A stretch of DNA of 64,000 nt, from contig NZ_CP159342.1 in NCBI RefSeq assembly GCF_040499845.1, forward strand, positions 6,448,001-6,512,000, written 5' to 3'. The position numbers and the translations under genes were made by a program. Numbering within the stretch: position 1 is the stretch's first letter; each line of letters begins with the position of its first letter. Below the pieces are notes generated by a model that did not search any database, was not told the DNA's origin, and saw only the letters and a program-made list of their open reading frames with translations. Source of the stretch: Micromonospora sp. CCTCC AA 2012012. GTDB lineage: Bacteria > Actinomycetota > Actinomycetes > Mycobacteriales > Micromonosporaceae. Below are positions 44,151 to 52,584 of this stretch, piece by piece.

Positions 44151-45803
44151 ATGGGTGACAGGTGGTACCAGGAGGCGGTCGTCTACTGCCTCGACGTGGA
44201 CTCGTACGTGGACTCGGACGGCGACGGGGTCGGTGACTTCCGTGGCCTGATCGGCCGGCTCGACTACCTGGCGCGGCTGGGGGTGACCTGCCTCTGGCTC
44301 AACCCGATCCACCCGTCACCGAACAAGGACGACGGGTACGACGCCACCGACTTCTACAACGTCGACCCGCGCTTCGGGACCCTCGGCGACTTCGCGGAGC
44401 TGCTGCACCAGGCGCAGAACCGGGGCATCCGGGTGATCATCGACCTGGTGGTCAACCACACCTCCGACCAGCACCCCTGGTTCCAGTCCGCCCGCTCCTC
44501 GCCCGACTCGCCCTACCGCGACTGGTACGTCTGGGCCGACCACGAGCCGGCCGACCGCCACCAGGGCATGGTCTTCCCCGGCGAGCAGAACGAGACGTGG
44601 AGCTACGACCGCACCGCCAAGGCCTGGTACTACCACCGCTTCTACAAGTTCCAGCCGGACCTGAACATCACCAACCCCAAGGTCCGCGAGGAGATCAAGA
44701 AGATCACCTCGTTCTGGCTCCAGCTCGGGGTCTCCGGGTTCCGGATGGACGCGGTGCCGTTCATCATCGAGGAGACCGAGCCGGGCAACCCGGACTCGCC
44801 GAAGAACTTCGACTTCCTGACCGAGCTGCGCCAGCACGTCCAGTGGCGACGCGGCGACGCCGTCCTGCTGGCCGAGGCGAACGTCGAGCCGGACCAGCTG
44901 CCGGTCTACTTCGGCGACGGCAGCGGGTCGGGCAACCGGATCCACATGCTCTTCGACTTCATGCTCAACGGCCGGCTGATGCTCGCCCTCGCCCGGGAGG
45001 ACCCCGAGGCGATCATCGACGCGCTGCGGGACACCCCGAAGCTGCCCGAGGGCGGCCAGTGGGCCACCTTCCTGCGCAACCACGACGAGATCGACCTGTC
45101 CCGGCTCACCGCGGACCAGCGCAACGACGTGCTGGCGAAGTTCGGCCCGACCGAGGAGATGCAGCTCTACGGCCGGGGCATCCGGCGGCGGTTCGCGCCG
45201 ATGCTCGGCAACGACCGCCGGCACCTGGAGCTGGCGTACGCGCTCCAGTTCTCGCTGCGCGGCACGCCGGTGCTGCGCTACGGCGAGGAGATCGGCATGG
45301 GGGAGGACCTGTCGCTGAAGGGGCGGGACGCGATCCGTACCCCGATGCAGTGGTCGTACCAGGCGAACGGGGGCTTCTCCACGGCCGAGCCGGAGAAGCT
45401 GGTCCGCCCGGTGATCGACAAGGGCGACTACGCGTACGACAAGGTCAACGTGACCGCCCAGCGCAAGGACCCGCGCTCCCTGCTCGCCTGGTTCGAGCGG
45501 ATGATCCGGACCCTGCGCGAGGCGCCGGAGACCGGCTCCGGCAGCACCAGCCACATCGACGTACCGATGCCGGCCGGGGTGCTGGCCCACCGGGCCGACG
45601 GTCCCACCGGGACGATGGTCTTCCTGCACAACCTGAGCACCGCCGACGTCGAGGTCGACCTGAGCACCCTGCAACCCGAGGCGGACCTGCCGATCGACGT
45701 GCTCTCCGACCGGGGCTACGAGGAGGTCGGCAAGCTCGACCGGCTCAAGCTCGCCGGCCACGGGTACCGCTGGATCCGGCTCTGCCGCAGCTGGTCGGTC
45801 TGA
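44151..45803 (+). CDS. GH13 alpha-amylase-family enzyme (trehalose-synthase-like)
   Basis: 550 aa. N-terminal WYQEAVVYCLDVDSYVDSDGDGVGDFRGL is the GH13 beta1 region with the calcium-loop Asp. The four GH13 motifs are visible: DLVVNH, GFRMDAVPF (nucleophile Asp), LLAEANV (acid/base Glu), FLRNHDE (transition-state Asp). Overall it is close to trehalose synthase TreS (maltose to trehalose), with the PMQWS region, but no maltokinase is fused or adjacent, and no signal peptide is present. A cytosolic alpha-glucan or trehalose-forming enzyme is the best call; the precise reaction is open. Confidence 0.85.
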   Translation: MGDRWYQEAVVYCLDVDSYVDSDGDGVGDFRGLIGRLDYLARLGVTCLWLNPIHPSPNKDDGYDATDFYNVDPRFGTLGDFAELLHQAQNRGIRVIIDLVVNHTSDQHPWFQSARSSPDSPYRDWYVWADHEPADRHQGMVFPGEQNETWSYDRTAKAWYYHRFYKFQPDLNITNPKVREEIKKITSFWLQLGVSGFRMDAVPFIIEETEPGNPDSPKNFDFLTELRQHVQWRRGDAVLLAEANVEPDQLPVYFGDGSGSGNRIHMLFDFMLNGRLMLALAREDPEAIIDALRDTPKLPEGGQWATFLRNHDEIDLSRLTADQRNDVLAKFGPTEEMQLYGRGIRRRFAPMLGNDRRHLELAYALQFSLRGTPVLRYGEEIGMGEDLSLKGRDAIRTPMQWSYQANGGFSTAEPEKLVRPVIDKGDYAYDKVNVTAQRKDPRSLLAWFERMIRTLREAPETGSGSTSHIDVPMPAGVLAHRADGPTGTMVFLHNLSTADVEVDLSTLQPEADLPIDVLSDRGYEEVGKLDRLKLAGHGYRWIRLCRSWSV

Positions 45804-45884
45804 CCCCGCACCGGGCCGTCGCCGCTCGTCGGCGGCGGTCCGGACCGCGTACGCCTGGGTTAAGCTCCTTCGATCGAGCCCAAG

Positions 45885-45898
45885 TTACCGGGAGGTAA
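45885..45898 (+). other. Small hairpin over the fabG ribosome site
   Basis: TTACC-GGGA-GGTAA places the GGGAGG ribosome site in loop and stem just before the ATG. Transient sequestering could tune translation. The stem has only five base pairs. Confidence 0.3.
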
Positions 45899-45900
45899 TC

Positions 45901-46659
45901 ATGTCGGAGGAGCCCCGCGTCGCCATCGTGACGGGAGCCGCGCGCGGCATCGGTGCGGCCACCGCGCGTCGGCTGGCCGCCGACGGCATGGCCGTCGCCG
46001 TCGTCGACATCGACGAGTCCGCCACCAAGGAGACCGTGGACGCCATCGCCGCCGCGGGCGGGCGCGCGCTCGGCGTGGGCGCCGACGTGGCCGAGCGGTC
46101 GCAGGTCGAGGCGGCCGTCGAGCGGGTCGTCGCCGAGCTGGGCGCGCCGACCGTGCTGGTCAACAACGCCGGTGTGCTCCGCGACAACCTGCTGTTCAAG
46201 ATGACCGACGCGGACTGGGACACCGTGCTGGGCGTGCACCTGCGCGGCGCGTTCCTGTTCAGCCAGGCCACCCAGAAGCACATGGTCGAGCGGAAGTGGG
46301 GCCGGATCGTCAACCTCTCCAGCACCTCGGCGCTGGGCAACCGGGGGCAGGCGAACTACGCCGCGGCCAAGGCCGGCATGCAGGGCTTCACCAAGACCCT
46401 CGCGATCGAGCTGGGCCCGTACGGGGTGACCGTCAACGCGGTCGCGCCCGGCTTCATCGTCACCGACATGACCGCCGCCACCGCCGCCCGGATGAAGGTG
46501 GACTTCGAGGCGTTGCAGCAGCACGCCGCCGCCGAGATCCCGGTCCGCCGTACCGGCCGCCCCGAGGACGTCGCCCACACCATCTCGTTCCTGACCAGCG
46601 AGGGCGCGTCCTTCGTCTCCGGCCAGGTCATCTACGTGGCCGGCGGCCCCAAGGACTGA
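45901..46659 (+). CDS. fabG: 3-oxoacyl-ACP reductase-like SDR
   Basis: 252-aa short-chain dehydrogenase. Cofactor motif TGAARGIG (about 11-18), NNAGV, catalytic Ser in NLSSTSALG, Tyr and Lys in YAAAKAGMQG (YxxxK), and PGFIVTDMT. The D-I-D after strand 2 (AVVDIDES) suggests NAD(H) rather than NADPH. Because the genome will have a housekeeping fabG in the FAS cluster, this copy may serve another acyl or hydroxyacyl pathway. Strong GGGAGG before the ATG. Confidence 0.82.
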   Translation: MSEEPRVAIVTGAARGIGAATARRLAADGMAVAVVDIDESATKETVDAIAAAGGRALGVGADVAERSQVEAAVERVVAELGAPTVLVNNAGVLRDNLLFKMTDADWDTVLGVHLRGAFLFSQATQKHMVERKWGRIVNLSSTSALGNRGQANYAAAKAGMQGFTKTLAIELGPYGVTVNAVAPGFIVTDMTAATAARMKVDFEALQQHAAAEIPVRRTGRPEDVAHTISFLTSEGASFVSGQVIYVAGGPKD

Positions 46660-46695
46660 CCCCCACTCCGCCCCGCCCCGCCCCGCCCCGCCGCA

Positions 46696-46766
46696 AGGAT
46701 TGCCCCTCTTTCAGAGAAAGAGGGGCAATCCTGCGTCCGATGGCCTCTCTTTCTCTGAAAGAGGGG
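46696..46766. repeat. 17-bp hairpin with an inverted partial copy downstream
   Basis: AGGATTGCCCCTCTTTC (46696-46712), loop AGA, and its perfect 17-nt complement (46716-46732) form a strong terminator-like hairpin after fabG. A 20-nt piece, CCCCTCTTTCAGAGAAAGAG (46703-46722), recurs inverted at 46747-46766, giving a second hairpin. CCCCG pentamers (46669-46690) precede it and a G-rich tract (46761-46813) follows. The 154-bp gap has no gene. Confidence 0.8.
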
Positions 46767-46813
46767 CGCGAGGGGCGAGGCGCGAGGGCGCGGGGCGAGG
46801 GGCGCGGGGTGGG

Positions 46814-47239
46814 TCAGGCGGGGGTGGGGCGGGTGCGCCAGAGCCAGAAGAGGCCCAGCACGGGCAGCACCAGCGGGATGTAGCCGTAGCCGCTGCCGAA
46901 GTCCGACCAGACCGTCTCGTCGGGGAAGAGCGCCCGGTCGGCCAGGCTGAGGATGCCCACCGCGACCACCCCGACCAGCTCCACCGAGCAGCAGGCCAGG
47001 GCGACCCGCCGCCCGGTGTGCCCGGCCCGGGCCAGCCCGACGGCGGCCACGATGTAGATCAGCGCCGCCACGGCGGAGAGCAGGTACGCCACCGGCGCCT
47101 CGTCGAACTTGGTGGCGATCTGGAGCCCGGCGCGCGAAGTCGCCGCGATGGCGAAGAGGATGTAGACCGCGATCAGCAGCCGGCCCGGCCCCCGGTTGGT
47201 GGCGGGTTCCGGCTCGCGTACCCCGACGGGCTCAGCCAC
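46814..47239 (-). CDS. Small integral membrane protein
   Basis: 141 aa, four predicted helices (about 22-42, 52-72, 80-102, 118-136), beginning VAEPVGVREPEPATNRGPGR. No domain recognised. The GTG at 47239 overlaps the upstream gene by eight bases, so both proteins are produced together and may form a membrane pair. The many conserved-looking small residues and WSDFGSGYGYIPLVLPVLG suggest a packed helix bundle. Function unknown. Confidence 0.7.
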   Translation of the reverse strand: MAEPVGVREPEPATNRGPGRLLIAVYILFAIAATSRAGLQIATKFDEAPVAYLLSAVAALIYIVAAVGLARAGHTGRRVALACCSVELVGVVAVGILSLADRALFPDETVWSDFGSGYGYIPLVLPVLGLFWLWRTRPTPA

Positions 47240-47627
47240 CGAGCACCTCCCAGGTCTGCTGGAGCCGGACCACGACGACCGGGGTGACCAGGCAGATCGC
47301 GCAGACGATCGCGGAGCCCCAGCGGGTCGGCTCCATCCGGGCCAGCACCCAGGCCAGCGGCGGCAGACAGACCAGCGTCACCAGATAGCCGAAGAAGGCG
47401 CCGGGCTCGCCGGGGCGTTCCCCGCCGCCGATCGCCACCAGCGCCAGCACGGCCAGCACCAGCAGCGCGACCTCCAGCACGGCCAGGCCGTAGAACTGCA
47501 CCCGGTCCGGCGGCCCGTGCCGGACCGCCGCCACCAGCGCCCACACCGCGAGTACGAGCGACAGCACGATCGTCGCCGTCGCCAGCGGCCCGTCCACCGG
47601 TGAGCCGGCCACCGCCGCGCTGGTCAT
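47232..47627 (-). CDS. Small integral membrane protein
   Basis: 131 aa with four hydrophobic segments (about 15-38, 48-70, 78-98, 103-122) after a short polar N-terminus. No known family is evident by eye. The ATG at 47627 is preferred over a longer frame with a Pro/Arg-rich start. It is the first gene of a two-gene unit with 46814-47239. Transport or envelope roles are possible but unsupported. Confidence 0.65.
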   Translation of the reverse strand: MTSAAVAGSPVDGPLATATIVLSLVLAVWALVAAVRHGPPDRVQFYGLAVLEVALLVLAVLALVAIGGGERPGEPGAFFGYLVTLVCLPPLAWVLARMEPTRWGSAIVCAICLVTPVVVVRLQQTWEVLGG

Positions 47628-47836
47628 CGGCGGCGTCCCGTCGGAGTCCCGTTCACCGGCACAGACTACTAAGCGGCGTAGTAACGGCCCCCGCCCGGGC
47701 CGGCGCGGGCGATCCGGGGCGGTGACCACGTCGGGTGCCGGCGGACCGGCCCCGTCGCCTGCACCGGGGCGTCCGGGCGACTAGCGTGGATCACGGCCAC
47801 GGGCATCCGTGGCGGGTGACGACGGTGGGGGTCCTC

Positions 47837-48742
47837 GTGCTGCGGTTCGGCTTGTTCGGCACCGGTCACTGGGCGGCGGAGACCCACGCGGCGGCGATCG
47901 GGGCGCATCCGCGCGCCGAACTGGCCGGGGTGTGGGGGCGGGACCCGGCGAAGGCCGGTGAACTGGCCCGGCGGCACGGCGTACCGGTCTTCGACGACGT
48001 GGACGCGCTGATCGGGGCGTGCGACGCGGTCGCGGTGGCGCTGCCGCCGGACGTGCAGGCCGACATCGCCGCCCGGGCCGCCACCGCCGGCCGGCACCTG
48101 CTGCTGGACAAGCCGCTGGCGCTCAGCCTCGCCGACGCCGACCGGGTGGTCGCCGCGGCCGAGGCGTCCGGGGTGGCGTCGGTGGTCTTCTTCACCCAGC
48201 GCTACCACCCGAACGTCACCGGGTTCCTCGCCGCGACCGCCGCCGCCGGCGGCTGGCAGCACGCCCGGGCCACCATGTTCGCCTCGATCTACCAGCCCGG
48301 TAACCCCTACGGGAACTCGCAGTGGCGGCGGGACCGGGGCGCGCTCTGGGACATCGGCCCGCACGCGCTGTCGATCATCCTGCCGGTGCTCGGCCGGGTC
48401 TCCCGGGTCGCCGCCATGGACGGCCCCAGCGGCCTGGTGCACCTGCTGCTCACCCACGACGGCGGCGCCACCAGCACCCTCTCGCTCACCCTGGACGCCC
48501 CGCCCGAGGCGGTCACCCGCGACTTCGTCTTCTTCGGCGAGAACGGCACCGAGATCGTGCCGCCCGGCGACGGGAGCGTGCTGTCGGCGTTCGGCACCGC
48601 GATCGACCAGCTGCTGGCGGAGATCGACGCCGGTACCCGGGACCACCGCTGCGACGTGCGCTTCGGTCGCGAGGTGGTGGCGGTCCTCGACGCCGCCGAG
48701 ACGGCCCGTATCGAGGGGCGCACGGTCACCGTCCCCGACTGA
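47837..48742 (+). CDS. Gfo/Idh/MocA family oxidoreductase
   Basis: 301 aa. It begins with the Rossmann strand LRFGLFGTGHWAAETHAAAI (NAD(P)-binding GxGxxA-type), then VWGRDPAKAGELA and the catalytic-domain lysine in HLLLDKPLALSLADADR (EKP-type motif). The C-terminal domain has RRDRGALWDIGPHALSIILPVLG, with the catalytic D and H of the family. Substrate probably a sugar or inositol derivative. The start is uncertain: GTG 47816, 47825 and 47837 are in frame; the last gives the usual family N-terminus. Confidence 0.85.
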   Translation: MLRFGLFGTGHWAAETHAAAIGAHPRAELAGVWGRDPAKAGELARRHGVPVFDDVDALIGACDAVAVALPPDVQADIAARAATAGRHLLLDKPLALSLADADRVVAAAEASGVASVVFFTQRYHPNVTGFLAATAAAGGWQHARATMFASIYQPGNPYGNSQWRRDRGALWDIGPHALSIILPVLGRVSRVAAMDGPSGLVHLLLTHDGGATSTLSLTLDAPPEAVTRDFVFFGENGTEIVPPGDGSVLSAFGTAIDQLLAEIDAGTRDHRCDVRFGREVVAVLDAAETARIEGRTVTVPD

Positions 48743-48763
48743 CGACACCGGCACAGGTGACAC

Positions 48764-48790
48764 CCATCCGGGCGCGCGGCGGCTCCGAAT
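48764..48790 (+). promoter_or_regulatory. SigK-type promoter before sigK
   Basis: CCATCC (48764-48769), 15-nt spacer, CCGAAT (48785-48790). The hexamers are those I recall for mycobacterial SigK promoters. An identical pair with identical spacing precedes the fasciclin gene (50283-50309). Located 43 bp before the sigK ATG, implying autoregulation. Confidence 0.75.
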
Positions 48791-48833
48791 GCCGGGTGTG
48801 CTGGCAGACGGACCGGAGCGAAGGCTTCCCACC

Positions 48834-49472
48834 ATGACGAGCGGCGACCCCACCGAGGGCGGCCCGCCGGACGGTCCGCGGCTGCGGGCCGTACCCGACG
48901 GACCCGCCGCGCCGGACCCCCGGGCCGAGGCCGACGCGCTGCTGCGCGCGGTGGCCCGGGGCGACGAGGCGGCCTTCGAGCGGCTGTACGGGATCGTCGC
49001 CCCCCGGGTGTACGGGCTCACCCGCCGGGTGCTGCGGGACCCGGCGCAGGCCGAGGAGGTCACCCAGGAGGTGCTGGTCGAGGTCTGGCGGACCGCCGCG
49101 CGGTTCGACCCGGCCCGCGGCTCGGCGACCGCCTGGGTGTTCACCATGGCGCACCGCCGGGCGGTGGACCGGGTCCGCTCCGAGCAGGCCGGCGTCGACC
49201 GGGCCCGCCGGGTCGCGGCGGGCTCCGGTCACGTCCCGTACGACGAGGTGGCCGAGGAGGCCGCGACGCGGCTGGAACGACAGCAGGTGCGTCGCTGCCT
49301 GGACCACCTGACCGAGGTGCAGCGGGAGGCGATCACCCTCGCCTACTACGGCGGGCACAGCTACCGGGAGGTGGCCGACCTGCTCGGCGCCGCCCTGCCG
49401 ACCGTGAAGAGCCGGATGCGGGACGGCCTGATCCGGCTGCGCGACTGCCTGGGAGTGGAGGTGGCCCGATGA
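48834..49472 (+). CDS. sigK: ECF sigma factor SigK
   Basis: 212-aa group IV sigma factor. Region 2 (about 40-110): FERLYGIVAPRVYGLTRRVLRDPAQAEEVTQEVLVEVWRT, and TAWVFTMAHRRAVDRVRSEQA. Region 4 (about 145-205): LTEVQREAITLAYYGGHSYREVADLLGAALPTVKSRMRDGLIRLRDCL. These strings are typical of the SigK subgroup. It overlaps an anti-sigma factor gene by four bases, the same order as in many actinomycetes, and is preceded by its own cognate-type promoter. It should direct transcription of the fasciclin-Mo-oxidoreductase unit downstream. Confidence 0.92.
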   Translation: MTSGDPTEGGPPDGPRLRAVPDGPAAPDPRAEADALLRAVARGDEAAFERLYGIVAPRVYGLTRRVLRDPAQAEEVTQEVLVEVWRTAARFDPARGSATAWVFTMAHRRAVDRVRSEQAGVDRARRVAAGSGHVPYDEVAEEAATRLERQQVRRCLDHLTEVQREAITLAYYGGHSYREVADLLGAALPTVKSRMRDGLIRLRDCLGVEVAR

Positions 49473-50197
49473 CGGAGATCCACGCGCTGGCCGGCGCGTA
49501 CGTCCTCGACGCGGTGGACGACGTCGAGCGGGCGGCCTTCGTCCGGCACCTGGCCGGGTGCGAGAGCTGTGCGCTGGAGGTGGCGGAGCTGCGCGAGGCG
49601 GCGGCCCGACTGGCGGAGCCGACCTGGTCGGTGCCGCCGCCCCGGCTGCGGGCCGAGGTGCTCGCCGCGGTGCGTCGTACGCCGCAGGAGCGGCCGGGCC
49701 GGACCGGGACGCGAACGCCGGCCCGCTGGCGACGGCGTACCGCCGCGGCCGTCGCCGCCGGGATCCTGGCCGTGGGTGCCGGTACGGCCACCTGGGTCGT
49801 CCAGGAGCAGCGGGTACGCGACGAGCGCGCCGCCACCGTGGCGGCCCGGGCCGAGACGGAGCGGATCCGGGCGGTGCTGGCCGCGCCGGACGCCGTCGTC
49901 CGGTCGGCCGTCGTGCCGGCGGGGGGCCGGGTGACCGTGGTGACCTCCACCGGCCGGGACGAGGGCGTGGTGGCGCTGGCCGGGTTGGCGACACCGCCGT
50001 CCGGTCGGGCCTACCAGCTCTGGCTCATCTCCGGCGGCACCGCCGTCTCGGCGGGTGTGCTGCCGGCCGGCCGGAACGCCGCGACCGTGCTGATCGGCGG
50101 CGTCCGCGGCAAGGGCACCTTCGGGGTGACCGAGGAGCCGGCCGGCGGATCGGGACGGCCCACGATGGACCCGCTGGTGGCGGTCACCCTCACCTGA
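49469..50197 (+). CDS. rskA: Anti-sigma-K factor RskA
   Basis: 242 aa. N-terminal anti-sigma domain with HALAGAYVLDAV and the HLAGCESC (Hx3Cx2C zinc-type) motif; one transmembrane helix (about 88-108); C-terminal extracytoplasmic RskA domain (about 135-242) with GRAYQLWLISGG, VLPAGR, FGVTEEPAGGS. It binds SigK at the membrane and releases it after regulated proteolysis; in mycobacteria the trigger is reducing conditions. The start lies inside the sigK stop (ATGA). Confidence 0.93.
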   Translation: MTEIHALAGAYVLDAVDDVERAAFVRHLAGCESCALEVAELREAAARLAEPTWSVPPPRLRAEVLAAVRRTPQERPGRTGTRTPARWRRRTAAAVAAGILAVGAGTATWVVQEQRVRDERAATVAARAETERIRAVLAAPDAVVRSAVVPAGGRVTVVTSTGRDEGVVALAGLATPPSGRAYQLWLISGGTAVSAGVLPAGRNAATVLIGGVRGKGTFGVTEEPAGGSGRPTMDPLVAVTLT

Positions 50198-50282
50198 CCT
50201 GCTGCGGCGCGCCCCGGCCGACGTCCGGCCGGGGCGCTGCCGTGCGTGGCGTCGACACCCGGAGAACTTTTCCGACCCGCAC

Positions 50283-50309
50283 CCATCCGGGGCGGCACCG
50301 GTGCCGAAT
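50283..50309 (+). promoter_or_regulatory. SigK-type promoter before the fasciclin gene
   Basis: CCATCC (50283-50288), 15-nt spacer, CCGAAT (50304-50309), the same elements and spacing as before sigK; the flanking CACCCATCCGG is shared too. 44 bp before the chosen start. It marks the fasciclin gene as a SigK target. Confidence 0.75.
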
Positions 50310-50353
50310 CACCCACAGAGACAGCGAGTCATGACATGAAGGGATCCATCCTG

Positions 50354-50992
50354 ATGCGTACCACCCGGTTCACCGCCGTCGCCGCGGCCGCCGTGTTCGC
50401 CCTCGCCGCCGCCGGCTGCGGCAGCGACGGCGGGGACGACACCGCCGCCGCCCCGGCCAGCAGCGCCCCGATGACCAGCAGCGCCCCGATGACCAGCGCG
50501 CCGGCCATGATGGACGGTCAGTTCGGCCCCGGCTGCGCCGCCGTACCGACCGACGCGGCCAACCCGGGCAGCTTCGCGGCGATGGCGAAGGTGCCGGTCG
50601 CCACCGCCGCCTCCGGCAACCCGCTGCTGAGCACCCTGGTCACCGCCGTCAAGAAGGCCGGCCTGGTCGACTCGCTGAACGGCGCGCCCGCGGCCACCGT
50701 CTTCGCCCCCACCAACGACGCCTTCGCCAAGCTGCCCAAGGCCGACCTGGACAAGGTGCTCGCCGACAAGGCGCTGCTGACGAAGGTCCTCACCTACCAC
50801 GTGGTGCCGGAGAAGCTCGGCCCCGACCAGCTCGCCGGCCCGCACAAGACCCTCCAGGGCGGCGAGGTGACGGTCGCCGGCAGCGGCACCGAGTTCACCG
50901 TCGACGGCAGCTCCAAGGTCGTCTGCGGCAACGTGCAGACCGCCAACGCGACCGTCTACCTGGTCGACACCGTGCTGATGCCGAAGTCCTGA
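50354..50992 (+). CDS. Fasciclin-domain lipoprotein (MPT83/MPT70-like)
   Basis: 212 aa. Lipoprotein signal peptide with lipobox LAAAGC near residue 22, a Ser/Ala/Pro/Met linker containing two 18-bp repeats (SAPMTS), then a fasciclin FAS1 domain (about 70-212): NPLLSTLVTAVKKAGLVDSLN, ATVFAPTNDAFAKLP, TYHVVPEKLG and VYLVDTVLMP. Two Cys (GPGCAAVP and KVVCGNV) could form the disulfide known in MPT70. It is exported and lipid-anchored. In M. tuberculosis MPT83/MPT70 are the main SigK products, which fits the SigK-type promoter here. The ATG at 50354 has AAGGGA upstream; 50336 is also possible. Confidence 0.9.
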   Translation: MRTTRFTAVAAAAVFALAAAGCGSDGGDDTAAAPASSAPMTSSAPMTSAPAMMDGQFGPGCAAVPTDAANPGSFAAMAKVPVATAASGNPLLSTLVTAVKKAGLVDSLNGAPAATVFAPTNDAFAKLPKADLDKVLADKALLTKVLTYHVVPEKLGPDQLAGPHKTLQGGEVTVAGSGTEFTVDGSSKVVCGNVQTANATVYLVDTVLMPKS

Positions 50993-51021
50993 CCGGGTCC
51001 GTCGTGGAGGGGAGGTCCACC

Positions 51022-52575
51022 GTGCGCCGCATCTTCGTACCGGCCGGAGCGGGGCTGCTCGCCGCCGCAGCCGGGGTGGCGGTCGCGGAGCTGCTCGCCA
51101 CGGCGACCCGGCCACAGGCGGCCCCCCTGGTCGCGGTCGGTGCCACCGTCATCGACGGGGCACCGACCCCGGTCAAGGAGTTCGCGGTCCGCACCTTCGG
51201 CACGTACGACAAGCCGTTGCTGCTGGCCGGGATCGGCCTGGCGCTGGCCGTGCTGGCCGGCGTGACCGGGGTGCTGGCCCGGCGCCGGGCCCGGTACGGG
51301 CTGCTCGGGGTGGCGCTGTTCGGCGCGGTCGGCGTGGCCGCCGCGCTGACCCGACCGGACGCCCGGCCGACCGACGCCCTGCCGGCGCTGGTCGGCGCGG
51401 CCGTCGCCGCCACCCTGCTGGGCCGGCTTCCCCTGCCCGGCCTCACCGACGCGTCGCCGGACCCGGGCACGGCCGACCCGTCCGGTACGGGCGAACCGTC
51501 CGGTACGGGCGGACCGGTCGGGCCGGGCCGGCGGGAGCTGGTCCGCAACGCCGCGCTGGTGGCGGCCGGGACCGCGGTGGCCGGGCTCGGTACGGCGGTG
51601 CTCCGCCGGACCGGGTCGGCCGACGCGGCCCGGTCCCGGGCAGCCGTCCGGTTGCCCGCCCCGAGGGATCCGGCCCGGCCCCTGCCGGCCGGGACCGCCC
51701 CCGGCTTCCACACCCGGACCGCCGACTTCTACCGGGTGGACACCGCGCTGACCGTGCCCCGGCTGGACGTCGACTCCTGGCGGCTGCGGCTGCACGGGAT
51801 GGTCGAGCGGCCGGTCGAGCTGACCTTCGCGGACCTGCTCGACCGTGGCCTGATCGAGCGGGACGTCACGTTGAGCTGCGTCTCCAACGAGGTCGGCGGC
51901 CCGTACGTGGGGACCACCCGCTGGCTCGGCGCGCCGCTCGCGCCGCTGCTGCGTCGGGCCGGGATCCGGGCCGGTGCCGACCAGCTGGTGGCCCGCTCCG
52001 CCGAGGGCATGACCATCGGCACCCCGCTGGCCACCCTGCTGGACGGCCGGGACGCGATGCTCGCCGTCGGCATGGACGGTGCGCCGCTGCCCTTCGCGCA
52101 CGGCTTTCCGGTGCGGATGCTCACCCCCGGCGTCTACGGCTATGCGGGCGCCTGCAAGTGGGTCACCGAGCTGGAGGTGTCCACCTTCGACGCGTTCGAC
52201 GCGTACTGGGTGCGGCGGGGCTGGGCCCGGGACGCGCCGGTGCGGACCGCCTCCCGGATCGACCGGCCGACCCCGTTCGCCCAGCTCGACGCCGGTACGG
52301 TCGGCGTCGCCGGGGTGGCCTGGGCGCAGCACCGGGGCATCTCGGCGGTGGAGGTCTCGGTCGACGACGGTCCCTGGCGCCGCGCCCGCCTGCTGCCCAC
52401 CGCGTCCACCGACACCTGGGTCCAGTGGCGGTACGACTGGCCGGCCACCCCCGGCGGGCACAGCCTGCGGGTACGCGCCACCGACGGCACCGGCGCGACA
52501 CAGCCGGAGGCCCGCCGCCCGCCCTTCCCCGCCGGCGCCACCGGCTGGCACACCGTCACCGTCACCGTGCGGTGA
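51022..52575 (+). CDS. Membrane molybdopterin-dependent oxidoreductase, sulfite-oxidase fold
   Basis: 517 aa. The N-terminal part (about 1-145) has four hydrophobic helices; a linker and one more hydrophobic segment follow (about 170-190). The Mo-cofactor domain (about 225-400) contains SWRLRLHGMVERPVELTFADLL and the Mo-ligand Cys in DVTLSCVSNEVGG, and a dimer/Ig-like domain closes the protein (about 410-517). Topology suggests that the catalytic part faces outward, as in YedY/MsrP-like systems that repair oxidised proteins; no haem partner is adjacent. It lies 29 bp after the fasciclin gene and is probably co-expressed from the SigK promoter. GTG at 51022 with GGGGAGG upstream. Confidence 0.88.
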   Translation: MRRIFVPAGAGLLAAAAGVAVAELLATATRPQAAPLVAVGATVIDGAPTPVKEFAVRTFGTYDKPLLLAGIGLALAVLAGVTGVLARRRARYGLLGVALFGAVGVAAALTRPDARPTDALPALVGAAVAATLLGRLPLPGLTDASPDPGTADPSGTGEPSGTGGPVGPGRRELVRNAALVAAGTAVAGLGTAVLRRTGSADAARSRAAVRLPAPRDPARPLPAGTAPGFHTRTADFYRVDTALTVPRLDVDSWRLRLHGMVERPVELTFADLLDRGLIERDVTLSCVSNEVGGPYVGTTRWLGAPLAPLLRRAGIRAGADQLVARSAEGMTIGTPLATLLDGRDAMLAVGMDGAPLPFAHGFPVRMLTPGVYGYAGACKWVTELEVSTFDAFDAYWVRRGWARDAPVRTASRIDRPTPFAQLDAGTVGVAGVAWAQHRGISAVEVSVDDGPWRRARLLPTASTDTWVQWRYDWPATPGGHSLRVRATDGTGATQPEARRPPFPAGATGWHTVTVTVR

Positions 52576-52584
52576 GCGGGTCGG

